64,000 bases of DNA, taken from the NCBI GenBank assembly GCA_041744575.1, contig JBGTKP010000005.1, positions 8,484-72,483 of the forward strand, given 5' to 3'. Positions 1 to 9,949 of the stretch are shown piece by piece. The stretch's first letter is position 1. Every line of letters starts with the position of its first letter. The translations under genes and the position numbers were made by a program. The notes beneath the pieces are model-generated. The model was given only the letters and a program-made list of their open reading frames with translations, did not search any database and was not told where the DNA came from. Source of the stretch: JTS-RE37 sp041744575. Its GTDB lineage: Bacteria; Bacteroidota; Bacteroidia; Flavobacteriales; Flavobacteriaceae.

Positions 1-44
1 ATGATGACGATAGTGGCATCATCTGGAAAGTTACCCCAGAGTAG
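1..44 (+). CDS. C-terminal end of a probable PQQ-type sugar/sorbosone dehydrogenase (5'-truncated)
   Basis: Only the last 13 codons are inside the window; they read DDDSGIIWKVTPE and end at TAG 42-44. The tail resembles the last strand of soluble six-bladed sugar/sorbosone dehydrogenases, which often end in a D-D-x-G-x-I-W-x-V pattern. This is a family resemblance from a very short stretch. The gene lies upstream of another PQQ-type dehydrogenase, so the two may be functionally related. Everything upstream is outside the window. Confidence 0.4.
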   Translation, partial: DDDSGIIWKVTPE

Positions 45-462
45 AAAAAGATTTTTTAGAACTGTATATATTTCCGGCAGGTTTTTCCTGCCCTTGGTTC
101 GAATGCCGTAACCAAGCAGTTGGCACCCGATACAGGGCCAGATGGAAATGGAGCAGTAAAGTTACTGAGCGATGCAAATGATGGTTTTAGTTACCCCGCC
201 AGGGAGCAGGTCCTGCAGGTAAACATTTCTGCGAATTAATTTCGGGGGATTGACTTAAATACGGATGGCAGCGACTTTATTTTACAACGATTAGAAAAGG
301 CGTCTGGCCACATACAAATCCGGATTTCATATTTTGCCATACCCGCTCCCGAGCGGGTATTTTTATGTTGGATTTCAATTACAGGCAGGGCCTTTGATTT
401 TAAGGGGATTTCCTATATTTACGCTGCATTAAACAATAAATCTTCCCTCCAAATAACATCAG
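45..462. other. Intergenic region with a terminator and a possible coding remnant
   Basis: No convincing complete gene. In the plus frame with codons starting at 60 there is an open stretch to TAA 237-239. Its protein-like second half (residues such as KQLAPDTGPDGNGAVKLL) has no good start codon in the same frame after the stop at 57-59. It could be the tail of a decayed gene or a frame-shifted extension of the upstream gene. A terminator hairpin lies at 339-364. No TTG/TAnnTTTG promoter pair was recognised ahead of the next gene. Confidence 0.4.
339..364 (+). terminator. Rho-independent terminator
   Basis: Perfect 9-bp stem ATACCCGCT / AGCGGGTAT (339-347 and 352-360) with a CCCG loop, followed by a short T run. 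It would end transcription of the upstream partial gene, leaving about 100 nt for the start signals of the next gene. Confidence 0.85.
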
Positions 463-2442
463 ATGAAAACGAACCTGGCCCTCCTGTTAGGCTGTTTTTT
501 GTATTACCCTGCCATGGCCCAGGAGGAACACAACTCCCGGGAAACTGAATTTTTCCGAACCGGACAATGGGCAAACTACGGGAACGATCCCGGGGGTATG
601 CGTTTTTCACCACTGGATCAAATCCATCCCGGGAATATCTCAGATCTGAAACCGGCCTGGACCTTTCGCACAGGGGAATTGGAAACGTATCAGGGAACTG
701 AAGTGGCATCAAAGTCGGCCTTTGAAGCTACTCCGATCATGGTCGACGGCATACTGTTTTTCAGTACCCCAACCAACCGGGTGTTTGCCTTGGATGGTAG
801 CACCGGAAAAAAGTTATGGGATTTTGATCCCGGCCTCGATCTTCTGGGTGACTATTCAGAGATTACCTCGCGAGGGGTTTCCAAATGGACAGATAACACG
901 CTACCTTCAGGAACTGCGGGAGCTTTACGCATCTTCGTGGCCACAATTGACGGCAGGTTAATGGCATTGGATGCAGGCACTGGAAAGCTCATTCCCTCTT
1001 TCGGCGATCAGGGCACAATCGACCTTAAGCAAAATGTCGGCGATATTCAGGTAACCTCACCCCCGGCTGTGATTAACGACCTTATCATCTGTGGGTCTAC
1101 TATGGGAGACAACCAGCGATTGGAATATCCGCCTGGCGTAGTTCGTGCCTTTAATGCCAGAACCGGGGAATTGGCATGGTCCTGGGATCCTATTCCACGA
1201 GGTTCTTCGGAGGATATAGCCTCCCGCACCTGGAAAGGTCCGAAGGTGCATAAGACCGGAGCGGCGAATGCATGGGCCCCGATCTCGGCCGATCTCGACA
1301 GGGACCTCGTCTATGTGCCCACCTCCAGCCCCAGTCCGGATTATTATGGTGGGGAACGGATTGGCGAAAACCGTTACGCGAACTCCCTAGTTGCACTGAA
1401 GGCTTCCACCGGCGAGGTAGTATGGCACTTTCAGGCGGTGCATCATGATCTCTGGGATTATGACCTGCCAGCCCAACCCCTTCTAATTGAATTGGAGAAA
1501 AATGGAATCAAAAGGGAAGCCGTGGTGGTAGTCACAAAAATGGGCCACATTTTTGTCCTCGACCGGGAGGATGGAGAACCGATATTTCCCATTGAAGAGC
1601 GCCAGGTACCCCCTTCGGATATCCCCGGAGAGCAGGCGTCCCCTACCCAGCCGTTTCCCGCTGTTCTGCCGCTTCTTGGCCTCCGGTCAGTTTCGGAAGA
1701 TGATGCCTGGGGACCAACCCCGGAAATGGAAGAAGCGGCCAGGGAACGTATAAGAAAACATAAAAATTCGGGGGCCTTCACTCCCCCAAGTTTTGAAGGG
1801 ACGATGGTTACTCCCAGTAGCGTAGGCGGAATGAACTGGAGTGGCGCCACTTTTGACCCTGGACGCAATCTCCTGATAACCAATACCAACCGCCTGGCGG
1901 CATTAATTACCCTCTTCCCCAGGCAGGACCATAGTCGAAAGTCAATCAATACAAAGTTTCCCCGCTCTGAAATCGGACTACAGGAAGGTACTCCATACCT
2001 AATGACGAGGGATTATCTTTTTACCCTGAGTGAGGAAGACGGGCGGGTAATGCAGACCAAACCACCCTGGGGCACACTTGCTGCGGTTAATTTATCGACG
2101 GGCCAACTTGAATGGGAGGTGCCACTGGGCATTATGATGAACCCGGAAAAATACCCTGAAGCGGCTGACTGGGGTTCTATAAATATAGGTGGTGCTGTTG
2201 CCACTGCAGGGGGCCTTACCTTTATCGCGGCATCTATGGATGGTGCTTTTAGGGCATTCAACTCCGTTGATGGTAGTTTGCTGTGGTCATATCAATTGCC
2301 GGCTGGTGGCCAAGCGACTCCTATGAGCTATCAGCTGAACGGCCGGCAATTTGTTGTAATCGCCGCTGGAGGTCATGGTAAATTCGGCACACAACTGGGG
2401 GATTACCTCATCGCATTTGCCCTGGATCCAAAGTCCGATTAA
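463..2442 (+). CDS. PQQ-dependent quinoprotein dehydrogenase, glucose dehydrogenase-like
   Basis: 659 aa, starting with a cleavable signal peptide (hydrophobic residues about 5-18, ending PAMAQ), so periplasmic. The start of the mature protein has the quinoprotein pattern W-x-x-Y-G-x-D-x-G-G-x-R-F-S-P-L, followed by repeated propeller blades (A-x-x-x-x-T-G-x-x-x-W). Around residues 325-336 the segment HHDLWDYDLPAQP matches the PQQ-site region of membrane glucose dehydrogenases. The N-terminal membrane domain of Gcd is absent and there is no CXXCH haem motif, so electrons must pass to a separate acceptor. By family it oxidises a sugar or alcohol; the substrate cannot be read from sequence. No pqq biosynthesis gene is in the window. 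It converges with tamL, overlapping its stop by 3 nt. Confidence 0.85.
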   Translation: MKTNLALLLGCFLYYPAMAQEEHNSRETEFFRTGQWANYGNDPGGMRFSPLDQIHPGNISDLKPAWTFRTGELETYQGTEVASKSAFEATPIMVDGILFFSTPTNRVFALDGSTGKKLWDFDPGLDLLGDYSEITSRGVSKWTDNTLPSGTAGALRIFVATIDGRLMALDAGTGKLIPSFGDQGTIDLKQNVGDIQVTSPPAVINDLIICGSTMGDNQRLEYPPGVVRAFNARTGELAWSWDPIPRGSSEDIASRTWKGPKVHKTGAANAWAPISADLDRDLVYVPTSSPSPDYYGGERIGENRYANSLVALKASTGEVVWHFQAVHHDLWDYDLPAQPLLIELEKNGIKREAVVVVTKMGHIFVLDREDGEPIFPIEERQVPPSDIPGEQASPTQPFPAVLPLLGLRSVSEDDAWGPTPEMEEAARERIRKHKNSGAFTPPSFEGTMVTPSSVGGMNWSGATFDPGRNLLITNTNRLAALITLFPRQDHSRKSINTKFPRSEIGLQEGTPYLMTRDYLFTLSEEDGRVMQTKPPWGTLAAVNLSTGQLEWEVPLGIMMNPEKYPEAADWGSINIGGAVATAGGLTFIAASMDGAFRAFNSVDGSLLWSYQLPAGGQATPMSYQLNGRQFVVIAAGGHGKFGTQLGDYLIAFALDPKSD

Positions 2443-4754
2443 AATGGGTAGCCGATAGCGAAGTTGAAAATCAGGTTATTTTCCCCACCTTCAAAAAAGG
2501 GCGTCCTCAGACGCTCCCCTTCCGGAAAATAAGGAACCTGGATGGGGGAGGCCAGATCAAAACGGATCACGAAACTCTGAATATCGACACGAAGACCGAA
2601 TCCAACGCCAATTCCCAACTGCCCGAACCACCCTTTGCCAAACCGGCCGTTATCCTGCAACTGCCGGTTAAGGGCGATCCCCTGTTCTGAAGTACCTTCG
2701 GGCACTTCAGGGTTATAGGTAAGCCAGACGTTACCGGCATCCGCGAAAAAGGCGCCTCTGAGATAGGACCATATCGGGAATCTGTATTCCATATTTGCCT
2801 CCAGTTTCAGGTTTCCCGACTGGTCAAAAAAAGTAGTCCCCTCTTGTTGTGACGTAAATGATCCGGGACCCAGGGAACGTATTTTAAACGCACGAACGCT
2901 GTAAGGGCCACCGGAGAAAAACTGTTTTACAAAGGGGAGTGTATTAGAGTTCCCATATGGAATCCCCCACCCTCCATAGAGCCGGGTGATAAATACTTGT
3001 TCCCGCCCCAGTTTGAGATAATAACGCACATCCAAATCCGCTTTGACATATTGCGCATATTCAAGTCCGAAAACTTCCGTTTTACCTCCGCTTAGCAGCT
3101 GCAGGGCGTTTCCTGCCACATCCAGGCTCGTAGAGAGAAATACCGGAGTGTCTTTTGACTCATCTCCCAGTTCATTATAGGTAAAGTTGTAGGTCAGGCC
3201 CGCAATAAACTGTTGTTCAAAACTCCGCTTTAAATAGGGGTTGTTTTCAAGGATCATCTCAAATTCTTCCGTAGTGTTGGAGAGGTCAAGAAAGTTGATG
3301 CTGATCGGATTAAATTCATGGTACACATAGCGGTTTTCATTCCAGACATAACCAAAGGAGGAATTAAAGGAATTTAATGTGTATAATTTTACCCTATTCA
3401 AAAAATCGACCCCGGCCCCGATTTTGGTTTTGGGAACTGAATAATTAAAAAGGCTGGTTGGAAAAGGAACCAGTCTGGGAATGGTAAGATCTGCTTTAAG
3501 GCCCGCAGCAATGCTACTCAACCCTTTGTTATCACCCCCGGTCAATTGTGTTTCGTAAGCAAAATTCCCACTGATACTCAATGTTTCCCCCCCGTGAAAT
3601 AAGTTGCGGTTACTAAAAGTGACGGCGACCCCCGGTCCGGCAAATCCATTGGACTTTGTCACTGCCTGTAATTCGGTCCGAATGGATCGTTTAGTAAGGG
3701 GAGATAGGAAAATATCAGCATCCAGGGATCCTGTGGAATCCGCACCTGCTATGGTGTCCTTCTCCGAAAAACGGATATTTACAAATTTATAACTCCCTAT
3801 GGATGATAACCTGTTGCTGGTGAGCCTGGATATTTCCGCATTATAGGGCTGTCCCTTCCGGAACAGGATATAGGGTTCCAGACGCTTGGGTTTGAAAAAT
3901 TCCTTGTCCTGAACAATGGTAAGGTCTTTAAAAGCTGAAACTTCTGTTATAAGACTGTCTGATGCAATTGAATAGTTAGGATATACTGTTATGGAATCGA
4001 TGGTGTAGGGTATGAGAGCTCTTTTCGGTACCTCCTTCTTTAACCTCAGAAAAAGATCGAATCTTTTATTGTCGTATTGGTTGGTATCTGCTTCAAAGAT
4101 CAGAAAATCAGGATTAAAGTTATAATAACCTATTTGCTTAAGCTCCTGGTCAATCCGCACCCTTTCAAATTTGATCAGTTCAAGGTCAAAACGGGCACCT
4201 TTAGTGATAGCGGTTTTTGAAAGAGTTGCCTCAATATCTCTGTAAATGGGCAGGGAATCGCCATCGATTGCAAAATTTTCCAACAGATAGGGTTTTGGAA
4301 TTTCCGCTTCATAACGGATGCTTGCAAATCTGGGGGTACTGTCCAGAACTGAGGTTACCCTGCTGTAAAAGAAACCATGATTTTCCAGCCGGTTGATCAG
4401 AAGTTCGGTGACCCGGGAAGGATTGACATCGGAAAGATATACAGGCTCCTCCCCGAATTTTTTATTCAACCATTTATTTATAAATCCAGGGCGGTCCCGA
4501 CTTGCCTTGTAATGAAAATACAAACCCGGGCGCATTCCCAGAAATTTTGAATTGGGTACAGGTTTCAGCGTAAGGTCAAGTTCCTGTTTCAGACTATTGA
4601 AATTTTGGATGCGCTCTTCGGATTCCGCCTTTATTTCCGAGCCCGTAAACAGCACCTCATCCGGAGGTATGAACCGGGCAACGCTACAGGAGTAAGCCAC
4701 AGAAATCAGAAGTAGCGAATAAATCAGCTTTTTGGGGTAGATTCGGATAGTCAT
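2439..4754 (-). CDS. tamL: TamL-type outer-membrane assembly protein (lipidated TamA/BamA family)
   Basis: 771 aa. The N-terminus is a lipoprotein signal (lipobox about residues 18-23, SVAYSC; Cys23), which marks the Bacteroidota TamL variant rather than a classical TamA. POTRA-like repeats follow (about residues 30-350). A C-terminal 16-strand Omp85 barrel carries the conserved strand with GGPYSVRAF (about 620-640) and ends in an aromatic residue (GYPF). Known family role: with TamB it helps build or maintain the outer membrane. Its start codon overlaps the end of tamB by 4 nt (ATGA arrangement), so the pair is translationally coupled. What is seen: lipobox, barrel motifs and tamB linkage. 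What is inferred: the same role here. Confidence 0.88.
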   Translation of the reverse strand: MTIRIYPKKLIYSLLLISVAYSCSVARFIPPDEVLFTGSEIKAESEERIQNFNSLKQELDLTLKPVPNSKFLGMRPGLYFHYKASRDRPGFINKWLNKKFGEEPVYLSDVNPSRVTELLINRLENHGFFYSRVTSVLDSTPRFASIRYEAEIPKPYLLENFAIDGDSLPIYRDIEATLSKTAITKGARFDLELIKFERVRIDQELKQIGYYNFNPDFLIFEADTNQYDNKRFDLFLRLKKEVPKRALIPYTIDSITVYPNYSIASDSLITEVSAFKDLTIVQDKEFFKPKRLEPYILFRKGQPYNAEISRLTSNRLSSIGSYKFVNIRFSEKDTIAGADSTGSLDADIFLSPLTKRSIRTELQAVTKSNGFAGPGVAVTFSNRNLFHGGETLSISGNFAYETQLTGGDNKGLSSIAAGLKADLTIPRLVPFPTSLFNYSVPKTKIGAGVDFLNRVKLYTLNSFNSSFGYVWNENRYVYHEFNPISINFLDLSNTTEEFEMILENNPYLKRSFEQQFIAGLTYNFTYNELGDESKDTPVFLSTSLDVAGNALQLLSGGKTEVFGLEYAQYVKADLDVRYYLKLGREQVFITRLYGGWGIPYGNSNTLPFVKQFFSGGPYSVRAFKIRSLGPGSFTSQQEGTTFFDQSGNLKLEANMEYRFPIWSYLRGAFFADAGNVWLTYNPEVPEGTSEQGIALNRQLQDNGRFGKGWFGQLGIGVGFGLRVDIQSFVIRFDLASPIQVPYFPEGERLRTPFFEGGENNLIFNFAIGYPF

Positions 4755-7700
4755 TCCTCCTGATTTAACAGCGGACCGTCATCCGATCCCTCTTCCTTTA
4801 TAACAGGCGCTTCCACTTCGATGGGCCTGAACAACTCGCTCAGTTTGTTGAATTCCCTGTTAAAAATAAAGGCAATTCCGGTGACTATCAATTGTCCGTC
4901 AATGATATTCTGATATTCATTCTTTCGAAACCCCTTCAGCCGATATTGGCCCTCCTCATTGAGCAGATATTCCAGGCTTACATTTCCTATGATCGGAGTC
5001 GATTCCTGAGACGCAGGTGCACTTCCCTCCACGTCTACGGCGCTACCAGCGGTTACAATCAATCTGTCATCAAATAATTTTTTGCTGGCATTGATATTCA
5101 GCTGTGTTCGATCTTCCGGGCTTTCTCCCTGATAATCCGTAAAGCTGTCCAGATCAAAATCAAGTTCAATCCCACTTTTACCAAAAATTTTATCAGAGAA
5201 GGCGTTTAATTCCCCAGATAAAACCTTGTTTACATTGTCTCTTGCCAGCGCTGCTGTCCCACCGCCACTGCCATCGCTTCCTGAGTCAGGAAAAAATCGA
5301 TTCAGGGCAAGCAGAGAGAACACCTGCTTGTTGAGTTCTGATTCCTGTGAATTGAGTTGTTGAACCCTGCTGTAGACTGCTCCGCCAAATGTTCCCTGTG
5401 CATCTTCAGGCATATCGAGCCCAAAGGATAATTCTGGTTTTAGCAGTTCGCCATCCACATGGAGATAAACAAGAAATGGCAAGACTTGCCGGTACTTGCC
5501 CGTAACGCTGACATCCTGTCCTGAGGTAATCGCTGTCATCAGCGGCGAGGCGGAGGTCTCCAGAGCATAGCTGGCGGTTACATCGAGCCTCGCATCCATC
5601 GGATCGCCCTGCCAGGTGATACTGCTTCCCGGGTTAATGTCAAATCGTCGTTTGACGAGATTGTACAGACTCGTTTCATAATGGCCGGAATTCAACTCAT
5701 ACCTTCCTGACAATTGCACCCTGTCATTGGCCGCCACATTCAGATTCAAGGCCGCATCGCCTGAAACCTGAAGGTTATCACCACTCCGTTCGTCAAGAAT
5801 AATATGAAAGACCGCGTTATCAGCAATTTCCAGCAGGGCGTCTATCCGGGCCCCCTGAAAAACTGCCGGAGCCTCTTCCTCCTCAGCTCTTGTAAGGATG
5901 GCCTCAGGTTCCTCACGATTCACGAAAACAACCACTCCTTCACGTTCTTCAATTTCCAGCTGCGATTCAGGAACTATATAAGTGACTTCGGTCGTTTCCC
6001 TTATTTTCAGGCTCCCTTCCACTTCAGGAGTTCTCAATGTGCCTGCGACGCTCATATTGGCATCAATGCTGGCCGTGCCGTAGAAAAGTTCATTATCTTC
6101 CTTTTTCGAACACAACACAAGGAATTCCTCTGTCACCAGGCTCAGGTCCAAACTGGGGTTGGTCAGGTCCTCAGTTGCGATGTCTCCATCGATGATAAAG
6201 GCATGGTCATTGGCATCATCAATTTCAAAGTTTTCAAAATAAATGCCGTCTGTGTCAAGACGGAGATATTCCTCTGTAAGTTTAAAACGGGAATTGAGAG
6301 ACGAGACTTTAAAGTCGAGCTGGTCAAATTCCAGTCTTCCCTCGTATTCCGGTTCTGCAGTTGTCCCAGCCACGGCTATCTTCCCGGAGATAATCCCATG
6401 GGATTCCTTAATAACCTCACCTGTAATATCTTCCAGGAGTTTTAATTCCAGTTTATTGATCCCCAATTCCAGATTGAGTTTTGCTCCTGTTGTCGCTGCT
6501 GCATAATCCCCTTTCAGATCGAGATCCACGGCTTCGTCCTTCAGGGCAAGGTTAAAGTCGTAGAAGCCTTTTTCCCGGGAATTGGCTTTGACCGACAATC
6601 TCCCCAGAGGTACTTGCAAAACATGAAGTGAATCAATACCAAAGTCCGCCAGCAGCCCTGTAGCGCCATAAGGATTTTCAATAACAAACATCCCGTTAAT
6701 TTGCCCGGTGGCTAATTCCTCTTCAGGATTCAACAGGCTTAGAAAGGTTTGCAACGAAAAATCCGTTGCCTCAATACCAATATGAGTCTCCTCATTCCCT
6801 GCAATGGAATTGCTTATCTCCAGTTTCTGCGAATTTTGGCTAAGCGACATTTGGTGGAATCCGAGATAATTTTCGGCGATAGTCAGCAGGTTATCGGCGG
6901 GGATACTCCATGGGCGTTTATTTAATACCAACCCTGCAGGCGCGACATGGAGTTTCAGCGTATCCCTTTCAAAAATCAGATCCGAAGCTATGTGCAATAG
7001 CTGTTCGTCCTGATTCATCGCATTGAGATCCATTTGCAACAACTTGTTCCTGAGGGTGCCTTTGAACACCGTTCGATGGATCTGTACCGGCTCAAAAACC
7101 AGGTTGGACAGGCCCGCTTCGAAATTCAGGTCTTCCTGTGTCCCGTTTATACTGATTTGCAGACTATCAATAGCGCTGCCCGCATAATTTGCCTCGGGAA
7201 TATGAATTTCCGCTTCCACATTTCCGGTTTCCTCATCATACTCCGCGATGGCGGTAATCGAATCAAGTTTTTTAATGTCCCGGAAAAATACCTCTGTGAC
7301 TATCGGGGTTGGTCTAATAATGATTTCCATATGCAGATTGGCAGAACCGGCTGTGGATGAATCCCTGATCTCCTCTTCAAAATACCTTTTGAATTGTCTC
7401 TTTAACGCCTTACTGAGACCGTCCGGGGAGGTGTTAGAGGCCAATGATGCAGAGAGAAATTCGCTGCTGATGGTCATACTGGTTTTGTCCGGATCAAGAT
7501 GCGCTTCCAGAGCCATGTTGCCCAGCGGATATTGATTCCCATCATAAACGGCCAGGCCCTCGGACACCTTTACTCCGGCATCAAAGTTTTCTGGGATGCC
7601 TGCTAACTTCCCCTCCAGGTGTAAGCCAGCCCTTATCGGGTCACGCGTTACACCCAGGGCCTGAAGATCAGCACCTGCCAGTTCAAGATCAAATTCAATT

Positions 7701-9757
7701 CTGGATTGGACGGAATCCAGTAAAACCCGGGATTCAAGTGCAACATCCAGATTTGCATCCTTATATTTCATTCCAATTGTGCCCTGACCGTCTTTCAACC
7801 GGGCATTTACACTGAGATCAGAAAAAGTATAATTTCTGAAATCGACATGCGATATCATCCCGGTCAGGTTAAGATCAAGGTCATTCATGGTACTGCCACG
7901 ACCATCAAATCGGGTGTTCATGCTCAGCCTGCCCAATTGTTCATTTTTGAGAAGTTTCCCTAATTGCAGCGTATCTACAGTCAACTGGCCTTCGAATGTT
8001 CCAGGTCCGGCCTGATAATCAGCGGCAATGATAACGCTTCCTTCAGGGATGAGCACCCGTGCATCCCCCTTCATGTCGCCTGCAGTGCCGAGTACACTGG
8101 CATCTAAGCTGACCTTGTCAGGCAACGCCACCCCAAGGTCCTCTTCTTTTAGAAAAAGTTTTAAATCTTCCCGGGTCGTAACAGCCCGGATGGTTGGGAA
8201 ATCAAAGAAGACGGAATCAGGTAGGGTTAGATCCTTTAAGCTGCCCTGAACCTCTAGTTCCGTATGAGGTCCCCAGTGCAACCGGGCTTCAGGTATAGAA
8301 AGATGGGCCAACGTTCCAACCGCATTGAGGTTCCCGGTAATTTTATGACGGATAGCCGCTTTGAAATTGGTATTTTTTGCCAATTGCGGTTGAAAATAAA
8401 AAAGATCTCTCAGGTCAATACGGATTTCCGGCAGCCCAAGTTCGACACTTCCGGTCTCAGGACTGTCAATTACTTCGTTTATCTCTTTGTATTTAATCTG
8501 TGCCGAGCCAGCCAGGGCGCTGAGTGGTGTTTGCGCGGAGAAGTCGGTGAAAGAACAGCTTGTGTCATCCACCCTCAGGTCAAAGGATGTGCCGGACAAC
8601 ATCAGACCACTCCGTTCCCTGAAGGAAAGAGATGCAAGGTTCACTTCAACGGCCTCAGGGGCATAACTGGCCTCATCCAGTTGCATGGAAAAGTTGCGAA
8701 TGCCTATGTCTCTCGGGTTAAATTCACCCGCTGTCGATACCATATCGCCGGAACGATACTCCAGAATATTATTGGTAAGATGAATATTGCTGGCAGTGAG
8801 CCGGATATCCGGCCACTTAAATTTTTGCAAAGCGTCATTAGCAACCGCAGGCTCAGCAGAGGGTATGTCTTCGGTTTTCGACCGGATACTGAATTCGGAA
8901 TTTTGTAAAGTCAGATCACTTATTTCAAAAGTATTTTCAGGAAGATTTGCTCCAGGCATTCCGAGAGAGAAATCTCCTATTTTCACCAGGGCATTTAACC
9001 CGTCAGGGATTGAAATATAATTGGCTTTCACATTGGTGAAGCTCACCCTGTCTGCGGCGATAAAGGGAAGTGTTGCGGGTACCGTATCGTTGTTTTCCGG
9101 CAGGGGTTTGGTCTGGAGGTAACTGATCTCCGTGTTATCCAGCCGCAACTCTTTAATGCGGAATCGCATGTCGTTAAGATCCAACTCCTCCATCTCCAGA
9201 TACAGGCTCCCCAGATCGAGTTCTGATTTTATACCAAGACGTTCATCTGAAAAATTGATAAGGAAACTTTCCAAATCGACTGAACCTAGGGTCACCGTCA
9301 TAGGCTCGGACCCGACTGTACCTGAAATTGTATCTGTTGCGGCAAATGCTTCGATCAGAAAATTAAAATTGTATGTTTCCTGATTTTCCTTTCTATTGAT
9401 ATTTGCCCTCAGACCCTCCCAGGAAATAGAATTAACGTCAATTTCATTGCTAAATAAAGCGCCATAAAGTGCAACACTGGCCTCAAGGGATTTTGAGTAG
9501 ATGAGGGTATCTCCCTTTTGATCTTCCATATAGAGGCCTTCCAGGAATATATTCCCGGAAAATGTAATATACAGCTGGTCGACCGACACCCTGGTTCCGG
9601 TTTTCTCCGAAATAAAGCCGACCGCCCTGTTTACTAAAATGTTCTGTCCCCAGGGGCTGCGAATAAACAGGATCACCGCTATAAATATCAGGATGATCAC
9701 AGCCGCAACCCGAGCCAACCTCCTTAGAAATCGATATTTCCTGATTTTTTTCTCCAC
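4751..9757 (-). CDS. tamB: TamB-family translocation and assembly module protein (DUF490)
   Basis: 1668 aa. One N-terminal transmembrane anchor (about residues 14-34, hydrophobic AAVIILIFIAVILF after a basic K/R-rich head). It is followed by more than 1100 residues of alternating short beta strands typical of the periplasm-spanning AsmA/TamB groove. The C-terminal DUF490 region (about 1250-1620) includes the segment ITWQGDPMDARLDVTASY. The start is GTG (9755-9757): no in-frame ATG lies just upstream. A TAnnTTTG-like box (TACCTTTG on the minus strand, 9783-9790) lies 25 nt ahead, though without a well-spaced TTG. First gene of a two-gene operon with tamL. The protein probably acts as a lipid-transfer bridge to the outer membrane, by family knowledge. 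Confidence 0.9.
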   Translation of the reverse strand: MEKKIRKYRFLRRLARVAAVIILIFIAVILFIRSPWGQNILVNRAVGFISEKTGTRVSVDQLYITFSGNIFLEGLYMEDQKGDTLIYSKSLEASVALYGALFSNEIDVNSISWEGLRANINRKENQETYNFNFLIEAFAATDTISGTVGSEPMTVTLGSVDLESFLINFSDERLGIKSELDLGSLYLEMEELDLNDMRFRIKELRLDNTEISYLQTKPLPENNDTVPATLPFIAADRVSFTNVKANYISIPDGLNALVKIGDFSLGMPGANLPENTFEISDLTLQNSEFSIRSKTEDIPSAEPAVANDALQKFKWPDIRLTASNIHLTNNILEYRSGDMVSTAGEFNPRDIGIRNFSMQLDEASYAPEAVEVNLASLSFRERSGLMLSGTSFDLRVDDTSCSFTDFSAQTPLSALAGSAQIKYKEINEVIDSPETGSVELGLPEIRIDLRDLFYFQPQLAKNTNFKAAIRHKITGNLNAVGTLAHLSIPEARLHWGPHTELEVQGSLKDLTLPDSVFFDFPTIRAVTTREDLKLFLKEEDLGVALPDKVSLDASVLGTAGDMKGDARVLIPEGSVIIAADYQAGPGTFEGQLTVDTLQLGKLLKNEQLGRLSMNTRFDGRGSTMNDLDLNLTGMISHVDFRNYTFSDLSVNARLKDGQGTIGMKYKDANLDVALESRVLLDSVQSRIEFDLELAGADLQALGVTRDPIRAGLHLEGKLAGIPENFDAGVKVSEGLAVYDGNQYPLGNMALEAHLDPDKTSMTISSEFLSASLASNTSPDGLSKALKRQFKRYFEEEIRDSSTAGSANLHMEIIIRPTPIVTEVFFRDIKKLDSITAIAEYDEETGNVEAEIHIPEANYAGSAIDSLQISINGTQEDLNFEAGLSNLVFEPVQIHRTVFKGTLRNKLLQMDLNAMNQDEQLLHIASDLIFERDTLKLHVAPAGLVLNKRPWSIPADNLLTIAENYLGFHQMSLSQNSQKLEISNSIAGNEETHIGIEATDFSLQTFLSLLNPEEELATGQINGMFVIENPYGATGLLADFGIDSLHVLQVPLGRLSVKANSREKGFYDFNLALKDEAVDLDLKGDYAAATTGAKLNLELGINKLELKLLEDITGEVIKESHGIISGKIAVAGTTAEPEYEGRLEFDQLDFKVSSLNSRFKLTEEYLRLDTDGIYFENFEIDDANDHAFIIDGDIATEDLTNPSLDLSLVTEEFLVLCSKKEDNELFYGTASIDANMSVAGTLRTPEVEGSLKIRETTEVTYIVPESQLEIEEREGVVVFVNREEPEAILTRAEEEEAPAVFQGARIDALLEIADNAVFHIILDERSGDNLQVSGDAALNLNVAANDRVQLSGRYELNSGHYETSLYNLVKRRFDINPGSSITWQGDPMDARLDVTASYALETSASPLMTAITSGQDVSVTGKYRQVLPFLVYLHVDGELLKPELSFGLDMPEDAQGTFGGAVYSRVQQLNSQESELNKQVFSLLALNRFFPDSGSDGSGGGTAALARDNVNKVLSGELNAFSDKIFGKSGIELDFDLDSFTDYQGESPEDRTQLNINASKKLFDDRLIVTAGSAVDVEGSAPASQESTPIIGNVSLEYLLNEEGQYRLKGFRKNEYQNIIDGQLIVTGIAFIFNREFNKLSELFRPIEVEAPVIKEEGSDDGPLLNQEE

Positions 9758-9949
9758 CGTCTCTTCGACATTTTTTTATCTTCAAAGGTAGTAGTTTGCA
9801 CCTAGCAGAGACTACAGCAATTCTTAAATTGTTAGCACATTCCGTCTGGATAAGGCCCCAATAGGAGGTGTTGATGCGGTCATCCTCCAGATTCGTATTG
9901 AGGTACGGAATGGCAGGTTGTCAGGACATCCTGATCCTCAGTGCGGGAT

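Noticed and set aside
1458..1949. 163-codon minus-strand frame opposite the PQQ dehydrogenase
   Set aside because: Antisense shadow with no motif.
5804..6445. 213-codon plus-strand frame opposite tamB
   Set aside because: Lies antisense to a well-supported gene, with biased composition and no recognisable motif or promoter.
8264..8908. 214-codon plus-strand frame opposite tamB
   Set aside because: Antisense shadow with Cys/Arg-rich low-quality translation.
9921..9934. TCAGGA/TCCTGA inverted repeat after the tolC gene, considered as a terminator
   Set aside because: Six-bp arms with a two-base spacer and no T run on the minus strand; too weak to call.
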